Shown in pieces: positions 46,676-56,975 of a DNA stretch of 64,000 nt. Source of the stretch: Ailanthus altissimus. Lineage: Eukaryota; Streptophyta; Magnoliopsida; Sapindales; Simaroubaceae. The notes under the pieces were generated by a model that did no database searches, had not been told where the DNA came from, and was given only the letters and a program-made list of their open reading frames with translations. Where the stretch lies: the NCBI GenBank assembly GCA_946807835.1, contig OX327699.1:3465001-3529000 (forward strand), written 5' to 3'. Positions within the stretch are counted from its first letter, which is position 1; each line of letters begins with the position of its first letter. The translations under genes and the position numbers were made by a program.

Positions 46676-46950
46676 AGGAGGCTCAAACTCTTGGATCTAC
46701 TGACTATTATAACCAACTAACACTTAGCTGTGCTAACATTTAACAGTTATATGTCTCAGTGTAGTTAACTATGAGCCCTTATCTAAACTCTTTTAGATCT
46801 GATCCGAACTTCTTCAGATCTACAATGTCTGTAATATTACATGTATAATACTATATATATGGGTATTAGCGATTTAATGAGAATGTAAACTTGTATAAAT
46901 ACACAAGTATATGTACATTATGGGATGGCACGTAAGCACCGACCTTAACA
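46676..46950 (-). mobile_element. Truncated copia 5' LTR (275 bp)
   Basis: Matches the first part of the 3' LTR with about one difference per ten bases (for example TTAGCGATTTAATGAGAATG versus TTAGCGATTTAATAGGAATG). Similarity stops sharply at about 46675. The remainder of the LTR, PBS and leader were deleted. Confidence 0.85.
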
Positions 46951-47920
46951 ATGTACATGCAGATAAAGAATTTTGATAAGACTTTACCTCCAATTTCATT
47001 TTTAAAAGGATTGCTTCATGATACTTAAATATATGAATATCTTATGCAACAACCCTTAAGATGTATTAAAGAATCTTTTCGATGCATATAGCCTTTCATT
47101 CACGTGGAAGAGGATCGATTGAGTAGAAGTTACAAAGCATCTATAAATATCATCACCCAGACTGTTCCTTTTGAAATTCAAGATCAACAACCTAACACAA
47201 TAATAAAATACAGAGAAATGGCCTGATCCCTTCACTTTCCTAGAAGTCGCAAAAAAATATCAGGGTTTAACATTTCTCAAACACTTAAACTCCCTCCTAA
47301 TACCTCTGTGGAGAAGATATGGATTGACAACAAGCATATAGAACTTTTCTGTGATCCTCCACTCATAAAGACTCTAGTTGATCAACGAGATAGAGCTAGA
47401 AAATGCCTATACTATAATGATCATGGATACAATATAAGTGAGTGTCAAACATTAAGAAGGCAGATTAAAGATTTGACATGAAGAATATTTAGCCAAATAT
47501 ATCCTTAAAAACGATGTATCCCCACCATCAGCAACTCATAGCAATGGGTTAACGATAATCTCTACTTCTAACATTACTCATAGAGAAGCAGAGATCACAA
47601 CTCCCTCACCATTAGTCGCATTATGCATACATGGTTAACTTAACAATAACGATGATATGGACCGAGACAGTTGTCACAATGCAAAATTTAAAAACTAATA
47701 TAATGGTGATATTTTAGAAGGATTACTTAAAGCTCTCAGAGAAGCAGTTTTAATCAACATGAAAGTTTCCTCACAAAATAGCTTTGAGAAAATAGTAGAT
47801 GAAGTCTTTAATCAACTACAAGTTCTTACTATATGTGGTCGGTCAGATTATGATAGCCTCACTAAAAATATAAGGAGAGAAAGCTTTCCTAAGCTAAGCA
47901 AGTAAATAAAGCATTGACAC
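46951..47920 (+). pseudogene. gag: Tat-like gag, C-terminal part
   Basis: Resumes after the copia insertion with MYMQIKNFDKTLPPISFLKG (TSD codons repeated), then YLMQQPLRCIKESF and VEEDRLSR, the usual Tat-type helix before the nucleocapsid. The nucleocapsid-like motif CLYYNDHGYNISEC lies at 47404-47445 (CxxH-type Tat motif), followed by TLRRQIKDL. Several stops and shifts are present. Together with 40385-41195 it makes one interrupted gag. Confidence 0.78.
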
Positions 47921-48540
47921 CAGTACCCACTGTTATGTCTATCTACCAATCAACAACAGTTGGCTCCAATTATATTAGATTTTCAAATGAAGATTTAATC
48001 AACATTATTTACCCCATATAATGATGCTTTAGTCATCACCTCGCAAATATCTAACTACACCATCTCAAAAGTCTTAATTGATGATGGAAGTAGTGCAAAC
48101 ATCATTCTAGAGTACTTTTCAAAAAATGGGTCTGGAAGAAGCAGAAATTATTGCAAGTAAGTCACCTGTAGTTTTCTTTAATGGCACTAAAATAGTACTA
48201 GTAGGATCAATTCATCTACAAGTCACTGTAGCTCAAAGAACTATGATAATAAATTTCTTAGTAGTAGATTCTCCATCAAGATACTATGCCATTATGAGAA
48301 GAGGCTAGATTCGTCGAATACATGGGTAGTATCTACCCTATATTAGAAATTAAGATGTAAAGTTAAGAATGGCATAAGGATCGCCACCATTAATGGAGAC
48401 TAGCAAGGCTTGAGAAAATGTTATTAAGTAAACATGAAAGATGTAAAAGAAATGCTAAAGAGTACACAACTAATAGAACATGGGCCTAACGCAAATACTT
48501 CTGCATCGCCATCAGCATCAATTAAGATGCAAAACTTTAT
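47921..48540 (+). pseudogene. Tat-like aspartic protease
   Basis: Contains TPYNDALVITSQISNYTISK and then the active site LIDDGSSANIILEYF (about 48074-48119), with the catalytic DxGSS intact. After a frame change, an open stretch 48126-48308 has INFLVVDSPSRYYAIMRRG, where the usual ILGRP is altered to IMRRG. The coding trace ends with ...LRKCY*VNMKDVKEML near 48450, the start of the linker to RT. No RT, RNase H or integrase follows anywhere in this element. Confidence 0.82.
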
Positions 48541-48819
48541 TGAATAAAAATTACAACCGATTTCAGAGGGTTCTAGGAAGAGAAAGAATCACAAAAGGCA
48601 AAAAAAGCAAAAAACAAAATGCTCGCGAATTGTCAAAACTTACAAATTACGAGTTATCAAAGATTTGTAAGTTACTTATTTATGCAAGCTTTCAAATAAA
48701 ATTTATTTAGCAAATTATTTGCACAAGATGCAAGCTATTTTCTTTACAATCATATCATGACAACAAAATTTTGGAGTTAAAAATAGAATTACAAATTATA
48801 TTATAGCGTAACTCGTTAC

Positions 48820-49800
48820 ATAGTCACAAAGACGATTGAGTATATTGCACCCTCATAATTAAAAGGTGACTGAGTATGTTGTACCCTTTATAATCAAAAG
48901 ATGAATGAATGTTTCGCACTATCATAATAAAAAGATGATTGAGTATATTGCACCTTTATAATCAAATGATAACTGAGTATGTCAGATAAATCAAAAGATG
49001 ACTAATCATGTCACACAAATTAGAAGACGACTAATTCTGTTGCATATTCATAATCAAAAGATGACTATAAGAAGACTAATTTTGTCAAACATTCAAATTT
49101 AAAAGATGACTAATTATGTTTCGTGTTTATAATCAAAATGCAACTAATTATGTCGCATATTTATTATCAAAAGACGATCAAGCACGTCGTATACTTATAA
49201 TTAAAAGATGACTAAGTATGTCACACATCCAAAGTCAAAAGACAACTAATAATGTTAAATACATAAATTCAAAAGGATGACCAATCGTTTTACATGATTA
49301 AAATTAAAAGATGACCAATTATGTCACGTGATTAAAACCACAAGATGATCAGTCATGTTACACAATCAAAATCAAAGGCGATCAATCATGTTATGTAATT
49401 AAAACCAAAAGATGATTAATCATGTCGCACTTTCAAAATCAAAGACAATCAATCAAGTCGCATGATCAAAACCAAAAGACGGTTAAATAATTCGCATGAT
49501 GAAAAGACAACTAGTCATCAATAAAATGCGACTAGTCCTATTCTATACTTACAACCTAAAGATGATTAGTCTTGTCATATACTCATAGCTCAAATATGAC
49601 AGATCATATCACATATTTAAAGCCAAAAAATAAATGATTAAACCTCACAATAAAAAAAAGATCAAATTATACTATATATGCAATTAAGAAGACGATAAAT
49701 GGTATCGTACATTCAAGAAGATGAATAGTTATACAATTAAATTTAATTAGTAAGCGACTAAATAAGTCACATAGATAATAAAGCAAATAAACGTATCACA
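48820..49800 (+). repeat. Degenerate tandem array, ~35-bp unit, >20 copies
   Basis: The unit core AAAGATGACTAATYATGTCG is followed by about 15 variable bases (often CATATTCATAATCA). It recurs every 33-40 bp from about 48820 to 49620 and decays toward 49800. Units differ by 10-30 percent. No frame is kept open through the array. Arrays like this are known in untranslated 3' parts of Tat/Ogre-type elements, and the position here fits that. Confidence 0.88.
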
Positions 49801-50120
49801 TGATAGAAAAAGAAAAAAGAAGTGGAGTAAAAAAATATTTACTATTCATTTACACATATAATACATTTTCAATCTCAAATATAAAAACTAATAAAAGACC
49901 GTCAAATTATATTCATCCAATACCAAATAGTATACAAAGTATGCTTAGTATACATATCTTAAAAGAATTCCTTTCTATAAAAAAATAATAAGAGAGAAGA
50001 CAAAAATAAGCAAAAAGTTAGAAAAACCCTTCGAATACTTTCTAAAAAAAACAAAAAGGTTGTGAATATAATTAATACTCAATATACAACTCAAAGTATA
50101 TCCATGTGACATTCTATATA
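49801..50120 (+). other. AT-rich Tat-like 3' region, no gene
   Basis: Low-complexity A-rich sequence between the tandem array and the family A solo LTR. It ends with CTATATA, which supplies the TSD of that LTR. Confidence 0.4.
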
Positions 50121-53100
50121 TGTAATATCCAATCCCTATTAGTAGTATTGGTGCCTAGATTTCGGTATAGAACAAATAAGACACCGTAGGGTTACTCGAT
50201 TTTAACCCTATTAGAAATATTCCCTTTATAGTGCACGTGAGAGATATTAGACCTAATTTGATAATTTCACACTCGATCGGTGCGCCAGACGACCTTAGAA
50301 TATTTTTAGAATTTTTCTCTATTGGCTTAGAAAAGAAAATTCTAATTTACTACATGAATTTTCATTTAAGGGTTACGAATGGAACAAGCCTTTGTGAGAA
50401 ACATAATCTATATATTAGAGAATGGACCAATTAGAAGAAATCTCATGGATTGCCAAGTTGAAAGTTCTAGTTAGTTCTTTGGACTATTTCAACTAGATAG
50501 TTACAAATGAACTAATTACATAATTAGTTTTCAACTAATGGCAAATTAGTAATTTTGAGAAAGTTGAAGGGCATAATGGTAAATTGAGGGAGGACTATAA
50601 ATATGTTGGAAGTGTGTAGAATTTAGAAGAAGATCAAAAGAAAACACTTAGAACAAAAGAGAGAAAATTCGAGCTTGGAAAGGGGGGCTGTTACAGTGAC
50701 CTTTCAAGTTTTGTTTTTATGAATTTTCATGTGTAATCAAGCCAAAATAAGGTTACAAACCAATCCCTAAGCTCAATTGAAGTCTCTATTAGTGGAAATT
50801 CAAGAAAAAGATGTAAGAAAAGCATCTTTTATGAGTTTGATAAATGAGATTTCAAGAATGCTTTAATTGATGTTCTTATGTGTATTCTTGGCTTAGATTG
50901 AGTTGAATTCTAGTGTGGAGCTTGAAGGAGTCATCAATTTGAAGAAATTGGCAATGTGAGAATTAGGGTTTTTGGTGATTTTGTTGTAGAGATTTCAATT
51001 GGTTGTAATTAGGGCTTTAGAATGAAATTGGCATGATTTTGTTGTAATTGGAACAAGAAATTGAGAAAAGAAATGTGTTGGAACTTAAGGTAAAATTCTA
51101 CCACTTTAGTGAAGTTAGGAATTGAGTGGTGTTTTGATTGAATTGTTGTGTGTAAATGGTGCATTTGTGAATTGAATGTGTATGCTTGATGGAAAAATCA
51201 AAAATGAAGAAAATGGGACATAATTGTCCATGTGGGAAAGGTGAAGGGCAATTATGTCCAACCAAGTTATAAGGTGTTCAATAATGTTCAGGGTGTCGGA
51301 TGGTGAGTTAGTTTCGATTATGGCTCCGTAACTAAAATCGGAAGGTAGTTTACATCCGAGCTTTGTATGCCAATTAGGGCATTTAGTAGTTAAATGAGAT
51401 TCTAGTGTTCGATTTGGTTCTAAATGTCATTTATGGCGCGTAGGTGAAGATAACCGAGAGCGTTAACGGGAGCAGAAATCGGGAGCGAAATTGAGCGCGG
51501 AGCGGTTGTGAGTGAAAATCTGCCATTTCTTTTACTTTTCGGTTATTATGTTTTCGCACAATGACTATGTATGTTTTATGAGCTTTCGATGCATAAACAT
51601 GATTTATGATCTTGATATATTCATAGACATGCTTTTACATGATCGATTTGCGAAACAGTTTTAAAATTCTGCATTTGTTTTAAAGGCCATTGGTACCCTC
51701 AGATTGTAGTGGTGATGATTGTATTAGACCCGGCCGGTATATCCCGTGCACATGGGCAAGTCTTGGGGGTGTGTCACTAACTCTGAGAAGTCAGGAAGTT
51801 GAGTCATGTGAGTCGTTGTATGTGTACGGGGTATTGTCTCGCTATATGCATGCGATGTAGGATTCCGCTGCATAGCCAGTGAGATGTCTTGAGATGTCAC
51901 TGTGGGTACTGCTAGTTGAGGTGCCCCGTGACCTACTCACGTATGCGGTGCTAGTTGAGTCGCTGCGTGGGCATAGAGCTTTAGGGTTACCATTGGTACA
52001 GGTTAGAAAGAAAATGGCCGAGCGAGGATTTTACTAGTTTTTGATTTACCGATAGCATTTATGCATTTATATGCACACAACAGTTATTATGTTATACAGA
52101 TTCTGAATATAATTTTCCAAAGATGTAGATAAAACCTGCTCGGTAAGATTTCATTAGCATATGATATTAGAAACCGTTTTACAGTTTTACATCCGTTTTA
52201 GAAGTATAATTTCTACATGTACTTTATAAATTGCTATCTTTGTATAATGTTCTTGTAATTGAAATCTCATTTATACTCACAGAGCTCCTTTAGCTCACCC
52301 GTTTTATGTTTTATATTTTTAAATCCCTTTCCCAGGTGCAGGTGATAAGGCGTAATTGTATAAACTATTTTATCTTCCTAACTTGATATTTGTTCAATTT
52401 ATCTCAATAATTGGGCTATTTATGCGTATTAATGTTGTTTTATAGGTTGAAGCATTATCCGAGCAAAAATACCGGAAAACGGACGCAAATCGGAGCATTA
52501 GAGATAAAAATACGAATTGAGGCACTGTAGCTACAGTACCACTGTAGCTACAGTACTGCTACAGTACTGTAGCAACAGTGCAGCGCCGCAACGCTGGATT
52601 TCAGCGCCGCGGTGCCGATTGCAGAAAGTGAGCGCCGCAGCGCCAAATCGCAGCGCCGCGGCGCCGGGACCTGGACAACAAGTTGTGACAGGTTCTTGAA
52701 AATCAGGAAACCCAAAATGCGCCCTAATTCCGTGTTCTTACCTATTTATTTGCTCAAAACTTACATTTTGAGGGAGGACTCCAGCTGGGACAGCAGCTGG
52801 AAACACAAAGAAACACCTAACTTCTAAGTTTGAAGAAATCAAAGAGGAGGGAAGCAAGCTTCAACAACAAAGGCATTTGACAGGGATGTCTTCTTTGCTT
52901 TGATTCTTTACTTGTTGTAAGATGTTTAGTTTACATGTATTGATGGAATTAGCTTCAAGATTGTGTAGTTTAATGATGAGCTAATTTCGTTCATCTAGGA
53001 TTACATCCTTGAACTCATTATGTGATTGATTTTAGTTCTCTCTTTTATGGTATTAATTCAGCTTTTGATATATTCATTGTACTTGTGCTTAATGCTATTT

Positions 53101-54269
53101 GATTACTTGGCCAGTGGTTAAATTGATCTAGAAATGCTTAAATAAACTTGACAAAGGCATTTAGGTATTTAGTCTTAAGCATATTGATGCATGATCATAG
53201 TGTAGTACACTTGAGTTTCATATGAGATAGACATATACTCATAAGGCATGTATGGCTCATAAAACTTGTGCTTAATGAATTTTGTTCAATTTATTTATCA
53301 TAGACATATAGATATTTGATTGGATGGAATAGATTCACTTGACCTGCAAAAGAGGCTTGTGATGTGTTGAGTGTTTTGGTCAATATATCAAGTTGAGAAC
53401 CAATAAACATCAAAGAGATTCTGCTGAATTTATTTGCATAATGGGGGATAGTTTGTAATCCTAGGATTTCTCATATTGAATATAATTTGTTGGTAATTTA
53501 GTTTATCACTTAGCATAATTAAGTTGTTCTTTTACTTGAGTAGTTTAATCATCATACATTAAATCATTTTCTGGATAATAGTAGAAAGACACCATTTCGG
53601 TACTTAAACTAGAAAGATAAATCATTCTCTGTGGGATCGACACTTTTCTCATCATATATTACTTGTTGCGACAACGTGCACTTGCGCTAATTTGTGTTAT
53701 AGAAAACACACAACAGCAGGTCTCGGTACGCAAGCTGCTGATTCTCCTGTTGCCGAGTAGTGGGCCGAATCCGAAGATCATTTTTGTACATGTAAATGTG
53801 CTAAATAGCACTCTTTACTTTATGCATAATAATAGTATGCATGTATAGTTGTATGTATGTTTCAAACCAATAAGAAAATATTTCGAGATTTTGATGATCA
53901 TCTTTACTTTTCATGAGTATGCTCATTTTGTGATTTAAATGAAATTTTTGAGTTGTATTGGATTTGATTTGGAAAGGACCGGAGGTCCGAATTGGTAGTA
54001 TTGAGATGTGTTAGAATTAGAAGTGAAATTTCTTTGCATGTTTATATGGATTTTCCGAAAAACAGGGGAAACTCTGTCCGTTTGTTTTTAAAATTAAGAT
54101 GTCATTTTTATGTATATTACTAGACCTTCTTAGTAGTAACAAGAATTAAAAAGGGGTTCGCCTCGCGAAATTTCTCAACATACCCAGTTAGGTTCGGAGG
54201 AACTTCCGTCGGGGTGCCCGGCAGGGCCGCTGGGATCTATAGTAGAGGGTCTCGGGTCGGGTCCTGTCA
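50121..54269 (+). mobile_element. Family A solo LTR carrying a family C solo LTR
   Basis: TGTAATATCC to GGTCCTGTCA with TSD ATATA (50116-50120 and 54270-54274). After removing the nested family C LTR and its duplicated GCAGG, the LTR is about 2771 bp. A TATA box (TATAAATA) lies at 50596-50603. It sits in the 3' untranslated part of the Tat-like element. Confidence 0.95.
52343..53715 (+). mobile_element. Family C solo LTR (Athila/Tat-type)
   Basis: 1373 bp from TGATAAGGCG to CACACAACA, TSD GCAGG (52338-52342 and 53716-53720). The end region TGTGGGATCGACAC, then CAACGTGCACTTGCGC, is typical of Athila/Tat-type LTRs. A cluster of perfect palindromes (52525-52573) and a GC-rich CAGCGCC block (about 52580-52670) lie near its start. 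Only one copy is in the window. Confidence 0.93.
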
Positions 54270-54616
54270 ATATACATTAAGTATACTCTTATTAGGCTAA
54301 CCGTAAAGTCATCTAATACATTTTAAAATATTTTCAAAGTATACTCTTATCGGGTTAAGTATGAAATCATCTAAATACATTCTAAAGACATACCCTAAAA
54401 TATACCTTAAACCAAACTAGTTAGTACGACATGTGAAAGGATCTCAAAATATGTTTATCAAAGTAAACATTTACTCACTAAGAGTAGTACTATCCGACCT
54501 AAAAGGTACAAAATTTGAAATTAAGAAATACAAAAAAAGGGAGATAAATGAAAGATCTTATTGAGCAGAAATTTCCCCCTTCTGTTATTTTCCAAAATCC
54601 TGAAAAAAATATTGTA
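54270..54616. other. Tat-like 3' region with short repeats, no gene
   Basis: Contains a loose repeat: AAGTATACTCTTATTAGGCT near 54278 and AAGTATACTCTTATCGGGTT near 54337 (period about 59 bp), each followed by AATCATCTAA-like sequence. Confidence 0.5.
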
Positions 54617-55390
54617 TTAAAATAACAATAATAAATAAATAAAAATACAAAATACAAAATAATAAAAACTCACCATTACCTTATGAAAAGAAAATCCAGG
54701 AAGAGGAACATCGGGACTAGCTCCTAGTTGTTCGGGAGAATCATCACTATCATCAAACTCAGACTCTAGATCTGAATTGTCCACCCCATCTCGATTTATC
54801 ATGATTAGTAAAGGAGATAATTACAATGCATTGGTACCGGTTGACCTTTCTATAAAGGAAGTCCTGCAACTGATGAACCTGGACTTTTTTCCTATTAGAA
54901 AGTTGATAATAGCACTCATACGACTTCAAATAATTTGAGATTTGTTATCTTTCTTGACTTGCAGCAAGTTTAGATTCCTTAACAATGAGGCCAGCGAGTT
55001 GCTTGAATACTAAATCATCAACAAAATTTTTCTCCTTGGCCAAGGCAGTAACATTAACATAAGTAGCAACCACTTCGGCTAGATGCCAAATCAATAGTCA
55101 AACTCTTAGCAAGAGTATTAATTTCCTTCAATAAAACATCTTTTTATTCAGTGTCAAGTTAAACAAATGCAAATTTGGACTCAAGCTCTACAACTTCCCA
55201 ATCTCTATCCTTCAATAAGACATCCATTTTTATCAACAACGAATAAGATAGACACAAGTTGTGACTTTAGATGTGTAACTTTTTGACTCAATGAACTAGT
55301 AGACTCATTAAAAGAAGTCTCAGCAAGTTTTTGTCTTAAAAGCTCTTAAAAGGGCAAAACATTCTAAAAGCAAGAGAAATATATTTATAA
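54617..55390 (-). pseudogene. Antisense acidic/coiled-coil ORF in the Tat-like 3' region
   Basis: On the minus strand, upstream parts (55390 to 54830) give broken pieces with heptad-like spacing (LAETSFNESTSSLSQKVTHL, KSQLVSILF). Then comes an open stretch at 54802-54617 starting MINRDGVDNSDLESEFDDSD, rich in Asp/Glu/Ser, leading to PLPGFSFHKVM. VM is followed directly by GTGAGTTTTT, a good 5' splice site, after which the frame turns into hydrophobic AT-rich translation. Some Tat-lineage elements (Retand, Grande) carry an antisense ORF between pol and the 3' LTR. This matches in strand and place, but I could not match the protein to a named family. Confidence 0.5.
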
Positions 55391-55849
55391 TATTAAAAAA
55401 AATGATGATGGTAATGATGAATGAACTAGTTCAAAGAAAAAATTAGAGCACCCATTTGTCGAAATCATACAGCTCGTTTATTACTCACTGAAGAAGTGTC
55501 AGACGAAACGCTACCAACTGATTGCCAAGAATGTGATGCTGGAAGAACAGAGAAAGGCGAGTCGAAAAAGATAAACAAACCAATTAAATCAAGCATACTC
55601 TAAAATGCAGAGGGAAAATAAAGAATGAAAAGAGAAAGAGAATCTTTCTTAAAAAAGAAAAAGATTAGGCCCGATCAAATTTTGGGCTAAATAAAAAAAC
55701 ATTTAGGTCAAATAAATTTTTATTATATTTTTAAAAACTTCTTGTAATATTATACATCTAATTTATTGTATTACGTCTATTTCATAAAACAAGTCTATGA
55801 GATAAGCTATTCAAATGGGAGATAATTGTAGGATTAATTATTTAAACAA
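55391..55849. other. A-rich region before the Tat-like 3' LTR, no gene
   Basis: No reading frame or clear repeat. It may hold the polypurine tract (several AAAGAGAAAGAG-type runs at about 55555-55665) and U3 of the 3' LTR, but I cannot fix either border. Confidence 0.35.
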
Positions 55850-56070
55850 AGGGATAAAATTATTACCTACTTTAGTGTACCTATTAAAGGTATATTCATA
55901 AATTGAACAAAGCTCATAAATCCTTTTTAACTATAAATAAAAGGTTTATTAAGAAAAAATAATCTTTTGCCATTTGAATAAATTTACTTTCTTTCTAATA
56001 AAATAGCTCTTATTTCCTTTTATTTCTTTCTCTACCAATCTTTCTTAATTTTCATCCAGTATAGAGACCT
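55850..56070 (+). mobile_element. Candidate 3' LTR remnant of the Tat-like element
   Basis: Aligned with 35150-35340. It includes a TATA-like CTATAAATAAAAGG (about 55934-55947) followed by TTTATTAAGAAAAAATAATC, so the matched block looks like promoter plus transcription start. Borders are unclear. The next element (copia) starts at 56311. Confidence 0.5.
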
Positions 56071-56310
56071 AAGATCCTCCAACGAGCAAGATTGAAATCT
56101 CATATCTTTTGTACCACAACAAGAGATTTTTCCAACTAAAAACAATTGCCAATTGGCACTTACAACATCTAGAGTAGCCTGATTATGGGCTAAAAGTTAG
56201 ATAAAAATAACTTTTAATTTAAAGTGGTCACGATGAATTAGTTTATCTTTCTGTTATGTATAATCTAGTTTTAAAATTTTTAATTTTCAAGTGCATTCCT
56301 TTATTATAAG

Positions 56311-56963
56311 TGTGAGAATATTGATTGAAAATTATCGGAATATGTACTCTATGCAAGCCAAGTGCGTAGAGTACACAAAAATTGAAGACGGATGCAAAAG
56401 GAGGAGAAAGACAAAATGGCGGTGCCCAGGTGTAGGCGCTACGGCAACCAGGCTCTGGGCACCGCAGCGCCCAGAACAGAACCTGAGTGCCACAGTGCCA
56501 GGTGAAGCCTAGCGCGAGGAAGACTTTTCCGTTTTGAATCAACTTGTTTCATCTCTCACTTGCTCCATGACTCCCTAATACGACTCCTACACGTTTAGGA
56601 TAAATCTAAGACATCCTAAAGCCTATATAAAGGCTCTTTATTGCCTTGTAAACTTATCTTAGTAATCTTGGAAGAAATCTTTGTGATTAAACATACTTTG
56701 TCATTGTTAGTGAGAGAAAATCCCTAGGTTATAAGAGAGTACTTCTTTGTGAGTCTTTCTTGTAAAAGTCATACTTTATGAGTGCCTTGTGATTTAATAA
56801 TAGAGTGAGTGATCTTGATCCACCGTGGACGTAGGCAAGTTGCCGAACCACGTAAATTTGTGTATGTTCTTATTCTACCTTTCTCTCCTTAGTTTCTTAA
56901 TTACTTGTTTCTACGATATATTACTTAGGTTATATTGTTTGTTTGTGTTCTTTCACTTCAACA
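56311..56963 (+). mobile_element. Copia 5' LTR (plus element)
   Basis: 653 bp from TGTGAGAATA to CACTTCAACA. A TATA box (TATATAAAGG) is at 56624-56633. A GC-rich block (GGCGCTACGG, CACCGCAGCGCCC) lies at about 56405-56510. It matches the start of the 3' LTR at 63816 onward, with many differences, so the element is old. Confidence 0.88.
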
Positions 56964-56966
56964 AAT

Positions 56967-56975
56967 TAGTATTAG
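56967..56975 (+). other. Copia primer binding site, split by insertion
   Basis: TAGTATTAG here and AGC at 59763-59765 together correspond to the iMet-type TGGTATCAGAGC, with two substitutions. A family A solo LTR lies between them, and its TSD ATTAG is part of the PBS. Confidence 0.75.

Larger units (their letters stand above)
41196..46950 (-). mobile_element. Ty1/copia element (minus) with unequal LTRs
   Basis: A 5755-bp insertion with TSD ATGTA (41191-41195 and 46951-46955) that splits Tat-like gag. On the minus strand it begins TGTTAAGGTCGG and ends CTGCCAACA. The 3' LTR (41196-43429) is 2.2 kb. Only the first 275 bp of the 5' LTR remain (46676-46950), and PBS and early gag are missing. 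Between them lie heavily degraded copia domains. The proteins resemble Tork-type copia, with low certainty about lineage. Confidence 0.9.

Noticed and set aside
48820..49800. CRISPR-like regularly spaced repeats
   Set aside because: The units are degenerate, contiguous and without unique spacers, and the sequence is from a plant nuclear genome full of retroelements.
56291..56512. 73-codon frame over the copia LTR start as a gene
   Set aside because: It spans the LTR border. The equivalent frame at the 3' LTR is interrupted and differs in sequence.
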